A stretch of 64,000 nt of DNA from Caulobacter zeae (GCF_002858925.1 NZ_PJRS01000044.1:38763-102762), one strand, 5' to 3'; shown: positions 37,683-45,590, counted from the first letter of the stretch. Notes: generated by a model not told the origin, from the sequence alone. Program-made: numbers and translations.

Positions 37683-39131
37683 TCAGCGCACGGCGGTCTT
37701 GTCGCCCAGCAGGCAGGGGACGGTCATCAGGATCACGTAGAGGTCCAGCCAGAAGGACTGCCGCTCGATGTATTCGACGTCGTAGGCCACGCGCTGGCGC
37801 ACCAGCTCGGGGGTGTCGACGGCGCCGCGCGAGCCCTTGATGGCCGCCCAGCCGGTGACGCCCGGCTTCATGCGGTGGCGATGGGCGTAGGTGGCCACCA
37901 GCTTGGCCGACTCCACGTCGCCGGTCATCATGCCGATGGCGTGGGGGCGGGGACCGACCATCGACATCTCGCCCGCCAGCACGTTGAACAGCTGCGGCAG
38001 CTCGTCGAGGCTGGTGCGGCGGATGAACTTGCCGACGCGCGTGACGCGGTCGTCGCCGACGCTGACCTGGCGCGCGGCCTTGGCGTCGGCCATGTCGTGG
38101 CGCATCGAGCGGAACTTCCAGACCAGGATCGCCTCGTTGTTGAAGCCGTGGCGGCGCTGGCGGAAGAACACCGGGCCAGGGCTGTCCAGCTTCACGGCCA
38201 GGGCCACGCCCAGCATCACCGGCGCGGCGACGACCAGGCCGACCCCGGCGACGACCAGGTCCTGCACCCGCTTGGCCATTGCCCGGCGGGCGTCGGTCGG
38301 GGCGCCCGACAGGTCGGCCAGGTGCGACAGGGCCGCGTCGCGGTCGGCGTCGCCGCCCACGTCGACGATCATGCTGACGGGGTTGGGCAGTTCCGACAAA
38401 CGCTCGACCAGCTGGCCGACACGGGCCTGGGCGGTGGATTCGACGGCGATCACCACGCGGTCGACGAAGGGCATGATGCGGTGGTCGACCAGGGCCTTGG
38501 TGTCGCCCAGCACCGGCACGCCCAGCACGGCCTCGGGGGCGCGGGCGGCGCGATCGTCGAACACGCCCAGCACGTTGACCTCGCCGGTGCGCAGGGCCGC
38601 GGCGATCAGCCGCTCGGCGTTGGTGGTGGCGCCGACCAGCACGATGTTGGGCGTCAGCTTGCCGATGCGGCGGCCGTGGCGGACCACGGACCACCAGGTC
38701 GCGTGCAGCACGAGAAAGGCGGGCAGGGCGGCCAGCAGCCAGCCGGTCACGGCGTGCGCGCCCGGCGCCAGAGGCGTCAGGACCACGACCTGCACGACGA
38801 TCGCCGAGGCGCCGATGGCCGAGCCGACGCGCAGCAGGTGGCGGATCAGGGGCTCGCGGTGAGCGAAGACGTACGCCTCCAGCCCGTGCAGGGCGACCAG
38901 CAGCACGGTCGCGCCCACCAGCGGGGCGACGAGGCCGCCGGTGGGGGCGACCCAGAGGGCGAGGGCGGCGGCGAGAATCGCGTCGGCGACGCGGAAGGCG
39001 CGAGTCAGGTTCTGGATCTGCACCCGCGCGCGCGCCGGGGTCAGGCGTTCCGGTCGGAACGGTCCGCGCCGGCTGCGTGCGGCGTCCGACGCGTGGCTTG
39101 CGTCCGCTGGGCGGGCGAGGGCGGAACTCAT
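37683..39131 (-). CDS. hfsE: polyprenyl-phosphate sugar phosphotransferase, HfsE/WcaJ-like
   Basis: About 482 residues. It starts lipid-linked polysaccharide synthesis by moving a sugar-1-phosphate to undecaprenyl phosphate. Four N-terminal TM helices (about 55-155) precede a CoA-binding-like Rossmann region (NIVLVGATTNAERLIAAAL) and another TM. The C-terminal catalytic domain shows PGPVFFRQRRHGFNNEAILV, WKFRSMRHDM, RRTSLDELPQLFNVLAGEMS and MVGPRPHA. The ATG at 39131 is preferred over a GTG at 39155. First gene of the hfsEFGH-like operon, only 140 bases from tRNA-Ser. Confidence 0.9.
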   Translation of the reverse strand: MSSALARPADASHASDAARSRRGPFRPERLTPARARVQIQNLTRAFRVADAILAAALALWVAPTGGLVAPLVGATVLLVALHGLEAYVFAHREPLIRHLLRVGSAIGASAIVVQVVVLTPLAPGAHAVTGWLLAALPAFLVLHATWWSVVRHGRRIGKLTPNIVLVGATTNAERLIAAALRTGEVNVLGVFDDRAARAPEAVLGVPVLGDTKALVDHRIMPFVDRVVIAVESTAQARVGQLVERLSELPNPVSMIVDVGGDADRDAALSHLADLSGAPTDARRAMAKRVQDLVVAGVGLVVAAPVMLGVALAVKLDSPGPVFFRQRRHGFNNEAILVWKFRSMRHDMADAKAARQVSVGDDRVTRVGKFIRRTSLDELPQLFNVLAGEMSMVGPRPHAIGMMTGDVESAKLVATYAHRHRMKPGVTGWAAIKGSRGAVDTPELVRQRVAYDVEYIERQSFWLDLYVILMTVPCLLGDKTAVR

Positions 39132-39271
39132 GATCGCTCTTGGGCTTCTGCGCACTGGAGAACGAGGTTCAACCTAGCGTGGCCGTCTGAGCGTCGCGTT
39201 AACGCGATTTTCCTTCACGCCTCGATTGTCATTCGCGAGCGAACAGGCTATCGAACCGCTCCCTCTCAGGA

Positions 39272-39362
39272 GGAGACGTGGCCGAGAGGCTGAAGGCACC
39301 GCTTTGCTAAAGCGGCATACCTCAAAAGGGTATCGAGGGTTCGAATCCCTCCGTCTCCGCCA
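39272..39362 (+). tRNA. tRNA-Ser, anticodon GCU
   Basis: 91 nt including the encoded CCA. The acceptor arm GGAGACG (39272-39278) pairs with CGTCTCC (39352-39358), with discriminator G. The anticodon stem CCGCT/AGCGG encloses loop TTGCTAA, anticodon GCT at 39306-39308. A long variable arm (CATACCTCAAAAGGGTATC) marks it as a class II Ser tRNA, and the T-loop GGTTCGAATCC is intact. Its 3' end is the likely integration site of the island downstream. Confidence 0.97.
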
Positions 39363-39409
39363 TCCCCCATCTATTGCTGTCCAGCGCCGTCCAGGTGGAT
39401 CCGCTGAAA

Positions 39410-39426
39410 CCCTTACGTCGTAAGGG
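39410..39426. promoter_or_regulatory. 17-bp palindrome between tRNA and integrase
   Basis: CCCTTACGTCGTAAGGG is a perfect inverted repeat centred on one base, followed by AAAAAT. The single-base centre argues for a protein-binding site rather than a hairpin terminator. It lies about 80 bases upstream of the integrase ATG, where an excisionase or integrase arm site would be expected. Confidence 0.5.
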
Positions 39427-39506
39427 AAAAATCGCGAAAACGTGTTTGGACGCATCCATGCCTATCCACCACAGTCGGCTGCAAGGTCGTATGTAGGAAC
39501 GTAGGT

Positions 39507-40772
39507 ATGACCCGGGTCCTCGAGCGTCTTTCTCCGCTTCAAGTGCGCCGACTCACCAAGCCCGGCTTCTATGCCGACGGCGGTGGGCTGAACCTCCAGG
39601 TGATGGGAGAGGGCGGCCGGTCGTGGATATTCCGCTACGAGGTCGACGGAAAAGAACGGCGGATGGGTCTTGGACCTGTCAATTGCGTCTCGCTGGCCGA
39701 AGCGCGCCTGGCGGCGGAGGAGGCGCGCAAGTTGCGGCGCGCGGGCCTTGATCCCCTTGAAGAGCGTCGCAAGGTCGAAGTGGCCGAGGCCATTGAGACT
39801 GGCAGCAAGCTGACCTTCGACGAGGCGGTCGACGCCTACATCAAAGCCAATAAGGCCGCCTGGCGAAACGAGAAGCACCAGCAGCAGTGGAAGAACTCCC
39901 TGACGGCCTACGCTTCGCCCAAGATGGGCAAATTGCTCGTCGGCGAGATCGACACCGACCACGTGCGTTCGGCCATCGAACCGATCTGGGCGACCAAGAC
40001 CGAGACCGCCAGCCGCGTGCGCGGGCGTATCGAAAGCGTCCTCGACTGGGCGACCGTCCTGAAATACCGCATGGGTGACAACCCCGCGCGCTGGACCGGA
40101 CACCTCGACCAAGTCCTGCCCGCCAAGGGCAAGGTCAAGAAGGTCCGCCACCACGCCGCGCTGCCTTACGCAGAGCTTCCCAAGTTCATGGCTCGCCTTC
40201 GCAAGCTCGGCGGCGTGGCCGCCAGGGCGCTAGAGTTCACGATCCTGACCTGCGCGCGCAGCGGCGAGGTCTTCGGCTTGGATTGGAGCGAGATCGACCT
40301 GGCCAAGAAGGTTTGGATCGTGCCGGCTGAACGGATGAAGGCCGAGCGGGAGCACCGCATTCCGCTAAGCCCGCCCGCCATCGCGATCCTCGAACAGATG
40401 CGAGACCTGTGGCTAGCGATCGAGGCCCGGCGCTGGAAGGGCAAGCGCAGCACCTCTGCAGTCGTTGAACCCCACGGGCCCGTGTTCTTCGGCCAGAAGG
40501 CGGGCAAGGGCCTCAGCAACATGGCCATGCTGAAGGTTATCAAGAAGCTCGGCCACGCGGGCCTCACGACGCACGGCTTCCGCAGCACTTTCAGCGACTG
40601 GGCGGCCGAGACCACCAACTATCCGCCCGAGATGATCGAGATGGCGCTGGCCCATACGATCGCCAGCAAGGTCGAGGCGGCCTACCGACGGGGCGACCTC
40701 TTCGCCAAGCGTCATGCGCTCATGGCCGACTGGGCAAAGGCCGCCGCGCAGGCCACAGCCAAAGCTGCTTGA
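39507..40772 (+). CDS. P4-type tyrosine integrase of a genomic island
   Basis: 421 residues. An N-terminal DUF4102-like arm-binding domain (GFYADGGGLNLQV and RRMGLGPVNCVSLAEARLAA), a SAM-like core-binding region (about 100-195) and a C-terminal catalytic domain. Catalytic residues visible: Arg251 (LTCARSGEVFGLDW), His356 and Arg359 (TTHGFRSTF), His383 (LAHTIAS) and Tyr393 (EAAYRRGDLF). Its position 144 bases from the 3' end of tRNA-Ser, transcribed away from it, is the classic arrangement for integration into a tRNA gene. Full length, so probably functional. Confidence 0.96.
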   Translation: MTRVLERLSPLQVRRLTKPGFYADGGGLNLQVMGEGGRSWIFRYEVDGKERRMGLGPVNCVSLAEARLAAEEARKLRRAGLDPLEERRKVEVAEAIETGSKLTFDEAVDAYIKANKAAWRNEKHQQQWKNSLTAYASPKMGKLLVGEIDTDHVRSAIEPIWATKTETASRVRGRIESVLDWATVLKYRMGDNPARWTGHLDQVLPAKGKVKKVRHHAALPYAELPKFMARLRKLGGVAARALEFTILTCARSGEVFGLDWSEIDLAKKVWIVPAERMKAEREHRIPLSPPAIAILEQMRDLWLAIEARRWKGKRSTSAVVEPHGPVFFGQKAGKGLSNMAMLKVIKKLGHAGLTTHGFRSTFSDWAAETTNYPPEMIEMALAHTIASKVEAAYRRGDLFAKRHALMADWAKAAAQATAKAA

Positions 40773-40874
40773 GGCGGAGCCTAGCCCCGTCCGATCCTGA
40801 CGCAGGACGAGGGTCTTTTGCCATCGGGCGGCGACTCGGGATCTGAAGGGCGTCGCGATACGCGAGGACCACCG

Positions 40875-41237
40875 ATGACCCCTGAGGCATTTTCGGCGCT
40901 GGCCGCACGGCTCGGCGAGGGCGTTCAGGTCCAGCCGGTCCTGGACACCGTACAGTTCAAGGTCGGCGGCAAGGCGTTCGCAACGCTGGGCTGGCCCGAG
41001 GCCGGCTGGGCTATCGTGAAGCTCACGCCGCGCGACCAGGCCGCGGCGATGTCGCTCAGCGACGCCGTCACGCCTGAACCGGGGCGTCGGCGCAACTCCG
41101 GGGTGACGCTCCTGCGTTTGGAGAGGGCCGACGCCGCCGTCGTCGCAAGCGTGCTGGCGGCGGCTTTCACGCACGCCTACCGAGGCGCCTCCGTGCGTCG
41201 GGCGGCTGCCGCGGCGACGGTGGCGAGGGGGCGGTAG
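40875..41237 (+). CDS. MmcQ/YjbR-like protein
   Basis: About 120 residues from the ATG at 40875; an in-frame upstream codon would add a low-complexity start. The pattern PVLDTVQFKVGGKAFATLGW and then AGWAIVKLTPRDQAAA, ending in ADAAVVASVLAAAFTHAY, matches the YjbR (CyaY-fold) family, which in other bacteria has DNA-binding or unknown roles. It follows the integrase by 102 bases and may be island cargo. Single-copy function unknown. Confidence 0.8.
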   Translation: MTPEAFSALAARLGEGVQVQPVLDTVQFKVGGKAFATLGWPEAGWAIVKLTPRDQAAAMSLSDAVTPEPGRRRNSGVTLLRLERADAAVVASVLAAAFTHAYRGASVRRAAAAATVARGR

Positions 41238-41284
41238 GCGCGAGCGCTCATTGCGCCTGGCCCGGCGATGCACAGCTTTGGCGT

Positions 41285-41299
41285 GAACGAATGTGGAAC
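41285..41299 (+). promoter_or_regulatory. LexA/SOS box, GAAC-N7-GAAC
   Basis: GAACGAATGTGGAAC matches the alphaproteobacterial SOS box (GTTC-N7-GTTC, read on the other strand). It sits in the spacer of a plausible promoter: TTGGCG at 41278-41283, then 17-18 bases, then TTGCTA/TGCTAT. It is about 50 bases upstream of a small membrane-protein gene. Eight fixed bases can occur by chance about twice in a window this size, so placement is the main support. Confidence 0.6.
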
Positions 41300-41350
41300 A
41301 TTGCTATCGCCTCGGCTATGCTTCCGCGCGACCGGACGAGGGATATGTGG

Positions 41351-41485
41351 ATGGCTATGCGGCGTAGGCCCACGGGGCGACTTCTGACCGGGCTCGGCCT
41401 TGCCTGCGTGGTGGGATCGTTCGTCCTGCTGGTCGCCATGGCCTTGGCGATGGTCAACGAAATCTACGCCTGGCCGCGGCCTTGA
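41351..41485 (+). CDS. small single-TM protein, probably SOS-regulated
   Basis: 44 residues: a strongly basic cytoplasmic start (MAMRRRPTGR), one TM helix (about 11-35: LLTGLGLACVVGSFVLLVAM) and a short tail NEIYAWPRP. In-frame ATGs lie at 41291, 41345, 41351 and 41357; GAGGG at 41338-41342 favours 41351. The two earlier ones are close to or inside the promoter. The SOS box upstream and the shape recall SidA, the tiny LexA-controlled membrane division inhibitor of Caulobacter, but no sequence identity is claimed. The 3' end overlaps the convergent excisionase gene by 32 bases. Confidence 0.5.
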   Translation: MAMRRRPTGRLLTGLGLACVVGSFVLLVAMALAMVNEIYAWPRP

Positions 41486-41714
41486 CCTCGGCCGCGGCCC
41501 TGGCAGCCGCCTCCAGCCGATCAAGATAGGCGTCCAGCTCGCTCCGCCGCACGATAGTGCGCGCGCCTTCTTTCAGAACCAGGATTTCGCCTGCGGAGAC
41601 CAGTTCGTAAAACCGGCTGCGGCTTATCGCCAGAACCTCCGCGGCTTCCCGAACCCGATACGCCAGGCGATCAGGTGGCGGCGCGTCGCTCCTGTCGATG
41701 TTGTCCTGGCGCAT
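41454..41714 (-). CDS. AlpA/excisionase-type helix-turn-helix protein
   Basis: 86 residues from the ATG at 41714 (the frame is open upstream to 41855). The HTH_17 signature is AYRVREAAEVLAISRSRFYE and then LVSAGEILVLKEGARTIVRR, followed by ELDAYLDRLEAAA. Such proteins act as excisionases or activators of island integrase genes. The position inside an integrase-bearing island supports that role. It converges with the small SOS-linked gene. Confidence 0.88.
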   Translation of the reverse strand: MRQDNIDRSDAPPPDRLAYRVREAAEVLAISRSRFYELVSAGEILVLKEGARTIVRRSELDAYLDRLEAAARAAAEVKAAARRRFR

Positions 41715-41903
41715 GTCGGCTCCTTGCCAGGACCAGATGCTGCGAGGCGGGCACGCGATCAACATCGCGTCGGCGCGCGTCGAACCCTGGCGTAGAAAGA
41801 CAGGGAAACGGCGGGGTCGCACCCTGCCGGACAGGGGGCGAACGCGAGGGACCATCCCTGCGGCGGCTGGCCTTCCGCGCCATCGCTGGATGGTCAGGCC
41901 GAC

Positions 41904-42605
41904 CTAGTCCGTTTGCCACCGGGCGGGCGTATCCATTTCATCCGGCGCCTGCAGCTGGGCGCGCTCCCAGCCTTGGGCGCCGGCGCTCAGGGCCTCGCGG
42001 GCCTTGGCGGTCCAGGCCGCGTCCGCAATGGGAGCCTCCGCCAGCGCTCGCATGCTGTCGGGCGTGGTCTCGAAGGACCATCCACCCGGCGTCTCCGCGG
42101 CCTCACCCTCGATATTGGCCGATGCGGGGGTCGGGGTCTGGTGCTCAAGCCGGAGGGGCCCGCGTCGGCGGTTGTCCTCTTGCGGCCAGGTTCGCCAGAT
42201 CTCACTGTCTGACATGCCGCGTTCGCGCGCCCGGTGACGTTCCACAGCGACCATCATCCCTGGATCGAAGGCCGGCCGGTACCAGGCTCGCGCGCCGCCC
42301 AACTTCAGGAACGGCTCGGGGTGGGCTAACACCGTGTAGATCCGGTCGACCACCTCGATCATCAGGCTCTTCATTTCCTCGTCGCAGAGACGGGAGACCT
42401 CTGCCCAAGGGATGTCGCCATACGGAGTGACGACCTTTACGTCGCTGTAGTCCCCCACGGCGCTGGCCGGCGACACCCCGGCATGCAGCTCTTCAAGTCG
42501 CGAGTTCCGCACGCCGGACTCTGCCAGGGCCAGCGCCAGCGCAGCTTGCCACAGCTCTCGTGGGAACTCGGAGGCCTCGGCCAACTCGTCGGTGTGCTCG
42601 GACAT
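41904..42605 (-). CDS. hypothetical island protein
   Basis: 233 residues, not recognised. Predicted soluble, acidic and helical at the start (ELWQAALALALAESGVRN). It has a middle segment YGDIPWAEVSRLCDEEMKSL, a Trp-rich region (MSDSEIWRTWP) and a Pro/Glu-rich, probably flexible C-terminal third. No membrane segment, signal peptide or catalytic motif. It lies upstream of the AlpA-like gene on the same strand, 189 bases apart, and may share the island's regulatory module. Confidence 0.65.
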   Translation of the reverse strand: MSEHTDELAEASEFPRELWQAALALALAESGVRNSRLEELHAGVSPASAVGDYSDVKVVTPYGDIPWAEVSRLCDEEMKSLMIEVVDRIYTVLAHPEPFLKLGGARAWYRPAFDPGMMVAVERHRARERGMSDSEIWRTWPQEDNRRRGPLRLEHQTPTPASANIEGEAAETPGGWSFETTPDSMRALAEAPIADAAWTAKAREALSAGAQGWERAQLQAPDEMDTPARWQTD

Positions 42606-42660
42606 GGGAGCATGATGGACCGCCTCGCGCCGCTCACCAAGGCGGGGAGGGCGGGTAAGA

Positions 42661-42780
42661 CATGCGCGGCGCGCAACAGACGTAAACCACGCGCAACAGG
42701 CTCAACCCGTAGAGCATGCAAAGCCCGCCGGACATGTTGAGCACGTAAAGCCCGCAATACGTGCTTTATCGCGGGCCAAG
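42661..42780. repeat. short repeated motifs upstream of the hairpin region
   Basis: GCGCAACAG occurs twice about 20 bases apart (near 42671 and 42691). GAGCATGCAAAGCCCGC (42712-42728) and GAGCACGTAAAGCCCGC (42739-42755) differ at two positions. GCACGT at 42741 pairs with ACGTGC at 42759. Together these look like binding sites for an island replication, partition or regulatory protein. No gene is seen here. Confidence 0.5.
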
Positions 42781-42820
42781 CGACGATGCCCACGAACCTG
42801 GCGGGTCACGCGGGGTTCCC

Positions 42821-43196
42821 GCCGGGCGCTTTCGCGCCCGGCTTCACCCGACAAGGAGAGCGGCCGGCGGTCACGCTCGGTCCCGAGCCTTTCGGCTCTC
42901 CTACGGGCGCGACGCCTTCGGGCAGGCTTTGGCCTGCCGCCGGCCGCCCGACGCGGACGTTCCGACACGCGCTTTGCGCGGTCTCCTTGCGGCTTCATTG
43001 GTCATGAGCGCTCGCGGTCGCGAGGGCGCACCGCTTAGGGCGCTGCCCTCAGCGCACTTCGGATCGGCTTCCGCCCAGCTTCGTCCGGCCCTTGGCCGTC
43101 CTGCAGCCGGGTCCCCGCGAAGCCGCCCCTCCGCTTGCACACCCGCGCTCGCCGCTGGGCAGGGGTTCAGGCGCGCCTTGTGCGCCTGCACCCCTG
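42821..43196 (+). promoter_or_regulatory. array of small hairpins preceding truncated parB
   Basis: A non-coding stretch with repeated tight stem-loops: GCCGGGCGC-TTTC-GCGCCCGGC (42821-42842), GAGCC-TTTC-GGCTC (42885-42898), GGCAGGC-TTTG-GCCTGCC (42921-42938), CGCGC-TTT-GCGCG (42968-42980), CTCGCG-GT-CGCGAG (43011-43024), AGGGC-GCT-GCCCT (43037-43049) and a nested stem CAGGGGT...CAGGCGC-N7-GCGCCTG...ACCCCTG (43160-43196) ending just before the AAGGAGGGAG ribosome site. It may be a structured leader or an origin/partition-like region. Confidence 0.65.
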
Positions 43197-43213
43197 TCCC
43201 AAGGAGGGAGATC

Positions 43214-43552
43214 ATGACCACCTCAGAGACCCCCGCGACCGCCCAGCACCAAGCGTCCAAGGCCAAGCGCCCCGGCCAAGTCGTCGTCCAGTATGGCGAG
43301 GTCCGCGACATTCCCCTCGACCGTCTCAAGGCCTCGCCCAAGAACGTTCGGCGGGTGGGCCACAGCGCCGAGGTGATCGAGTCCCGCGCGGCCTCGATCA
43401 CCTACAAAGGCGTGCTCCAGCCGCTCGTCGTCGAGCCCGAGGTCAAGGACGGTCGCGAGACCGGCTATTATCTCGTCAGCGCGGGCGAAGGCCGCCGTCA
43501 GGCCCTGCGCTTGCTGGCCAAGCGTAAGGCGCTGGCCAGGGGGCGCCGGTGA
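43214..43552 (+). pseudogene. ParB-like protein truncated after its N-terminal domain
   Basis: 112 residues from the ATG at 43214, which follows AAGGAGGGAG. The sequence is a good ParB/KorB N-terminal nuclease-like domain: RDIPLDRLKASPKNVRRVGH, then SITYKGVLQPLVVEP and YYLVSAGEGRRQALRLLAKR. It then runs into GRR and a stop, whereas family members of this plasmid/ICE type continue for several hundred residues with an HTH domain. The following bases are suddenly AT-richer, so the 3' part was probably replaced when the methyltransferase gene arrived. A functional short protein cannot be excluded. Confidence 0.75.
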
Positions 43553-43710
43553 GGTGCGTGGTCGATAACTTTAGAGTCCGCTGATGGCGCGAGTGGGTCT
43601 AAGTAAGTGACCTGAGGACCCTTTTAAATTGTGTGGCGAGGATCGCTATCGTCATTAACACATCCTGTGGATAAGTGTGTATAAATATCCTTCCTTTAGG
43701 GGAGGGCGGA

Positions 43711-45453
43711 ATGCGGAGACTCTATTTCGGAGACAATCTCGAGATCCTTCGAGATGTGAGCGCCCATAGCGTCGACTTCGTCTACCTGGATCCGCCGTTC
43801 AATAGCCAGGCGCGCTACAACGTGCTTTTCAAAAGCCCAAAAGAGGATGTGGCTTCGGCCCAAGCCTCGGCATTCGTGGATTTTTGGTCCTGGGGCGTAG
43901 AATCTGAACTCGCCTACCATGACCTGCTTACTAAGGTGGGCGGCCCCACGGGCGTCTTCGTGCAGGCGCTACGCAGCGCTTTGGGCGAGAGCGACATGAT
44001 GGCCTATCTGGTCATGATGGCGGTGAGGCTTCACGAGCTGCGGCGTGTGCTCAAGCCCAGCGGCGGCCTGATGTTGCATTGTGATCCGACGGCTAGCCAT
44101 TATCTTAAAATACTATTGGATGGAATATTCGGGGCTGTCCACTTCAAGAATGAGATCATCTGGCAACGCTCGATGAGCAAGTCGCTCATGAAAAGAAGAT
44201 TGCCCTCCAATCACGATGTTATTCTTTATTACGCCGGGCCGGAAGGTGTGTGGAATGAACGCCGCGCCTTTATGCCCTATCAGCAGGATTTGCTGTCAGC
44301 GAAGACGGCTGAAAAGTATTCTTCTATAGATGGTGAGGGGCGTCAGTTTCAGCTAACAAGTCTCATCAACCCCGCTGCTGATCGCCCCAACCTGACCTAC
44401 GAGTTCCTGGGCGTTACGCGAGTCTGGCGCTGGACGCGTGAGAGAATGCAGGAAGCCTACGAGGCCGGACTTGTCGTCCAGACTGCACCAGGGCGTGTGC
44501 CTCGACTCAAGCGGTATCTCGATGAGCAAAGGGGCGTCGCTCTCAGCGATGTATGGCCCGACATCCCGCCCTTGAATTCGCAGGCGCGCGAGCGCCTAGG
44601 ATATCCAACACAGAAGCCTCTGGCGCTCCTGACGCGAATTCTGGAGCTGACAACGACTGCGGATAGCACTGTGCTGGACCCGTTCTGCGGATGCGGAACC
44701 ACTGTGCATGCCGCCGAAGCACTCGGCCGTAATTGGATCGGCATCGACGTGTCGATCCATGCCGTTCACGTCATTGAGCGACGCTTGGCTGAGGCCTTCG
44801 GTCAAGCACGTGTTCCTCGAGCCGAGGGTATTCCGGCTGACTACGATGCTGCTGAAAGGCTCGCTCGAACCTTGCCGTTCCAGTTCCAATGGTGGGCCAA
44901 CTACCTCGTCGGCGTCCATCGTCTGCACGAGGTCAAGCGAGGAGCTGATCGCGGGATTGACGGAGAGCTCTTCTTTCCCAACGGGCCGGGGCGACCCTAT
45001 GGCCGGCTTCTTACCTACGTCAAAGGAGGCAAGGTTGTTACGCCGGCGATGGTCCGAGAGTTTCGCGGCGTACTAGAACGGGAGGGGGCGGAAATGGGCC
45101 TTTTCATATGCCTTGATCCGCCTAGCGCAGCGATGGTGCGCGAGGCTGCGACTGCCGGACTCGCAGGCACCGTGCACGGGAAAATCCCGCGTCTTCAAAT
45201 TGTCAGCATCAGCGACTGGTTTCGAGGTCAGCGGCCTCAGCTGCCACCGACGGAGCATCTACCTTACGCTGCGTTCTCCACGCCCGTTAAGCGTTCGCAG
45301 AAGACCTACAAGCCGGATCCAATCCAGCGCGAACTTCCTCTTTCGTTCGTTGGCGGAAAAACCAGTGCCGTTGCCCACCTCAATCCTGTGATGGTCGCGC
45401 GCGACCTCGACGGTGGACGGTCGGAAGACGGCGCCGGAGCTGCTAGCGCCTAG
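43711..45453 (+). CDS. DNA methyltransferase fused to an Mrr-like nuclease domain
   Basis: 580 residues; ATG at 43711 follows GGGGAGGGCGGA. The N-terminal part is a beta-class amino-methyltransferase: motif IV VYLDPPFNSQAR (residues 27-30 DPPF), target region about 60-290, then PTQKPLALLTRIL and motif I DPFCGCGTTVHAAEAL (325-331). The C-terminal part (about 400-500) has GADRGIDGELFF, then LLTYVKGGKVV, the Asp...(x)K arrangement of Mrr-type PD-(D/E)xK nucleases, and GLFICLDPPS. A methylase plus restriction-fold fusion is known in proteobacterial genomes. Base composition is visibly lower in GC than neighbours, indicating transfer. Confidence 0.88.
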   Translation: MRRLYFGDNLEILRDVSAHSVDFVYLDPPFNSQARYNVLFKSPKEDVASAQASAFVDFWSWGVESELAYHDLLTKVGGPTGVFVQALRSALGESDMMAYLVMMAVRLHELRRVLKPSGGLMLHCDPTASHYLKILLDGIFGAVHFKNEIIWQRSMSKSLMKRRLPSNHDVILYYAGPEGVWNERRAFMPYQQDLLSAKTAEKYSSIDGEGRQFQLTSLINPAADRPNLTYEFLGVTRVWRWTRERMQEAYEAGLVVQTAPGRVPRLKRYLDEQRGVALSDVWPDIPPLNSQARERLGYPTQKPLALLTRILELTTTADSTVLDPFCGCGTTVHAAEALGRNWIGIDVSIHAVHVIERRLAEAFGQARVPRAEGIPADYDAAERLARTLPFQFQWWANYLVGVHRLHEVKRGADRGIDGELFFPNGPGRPYGRLLTYVKGGKVVTPAMVREFRGVLEREGAEMGLFICLDPPSAAMVREAATAGLAGTVHGKIPRLQIVSISDWFRGQRPQLPPTEHLPYAAFSTPVKRSQKTYKPDPIQRELPLSFVGGKTSAVAHLNPVMVARDLDGGRSEDGAGAASA

Positions 45454-45520
45454 GTTAGCGAAACGGTCGAGATGGGTTCACGCCATTGAAGGGCGAAAGC
45501 TGCCTTCCCAGGTCAGAGTC

Positions 45521-45590
45521 GAATGTCGCTTTTCTGAAGGTAAGCCAAGGGCAGCAAATGGCGCTGGCCCGACTGGCAGTACGAGTCGGA
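45521..45590. repeat. degenerate dispersed intergenic repeat, copy a
   Basis: GAATGTCGCTTTTCTGAAGG, then AAGCCAAGGGCAGCAAATGG and CGACTGGCAGTACGAGTCGG. It shares ordered blocks with copies at 51585, 52181, 58271 and 62407. It sits in the 272-base gap 45454-45725, which otherwise shows no gene and probably contains the island's right edge. Confidence 0.45.

Noticed and set aside
42821..43196. CRISPR array
   Set aside because: The repeated structures are different short hairpins, not a constant repeat with regular spacers, and no cas genes are present.
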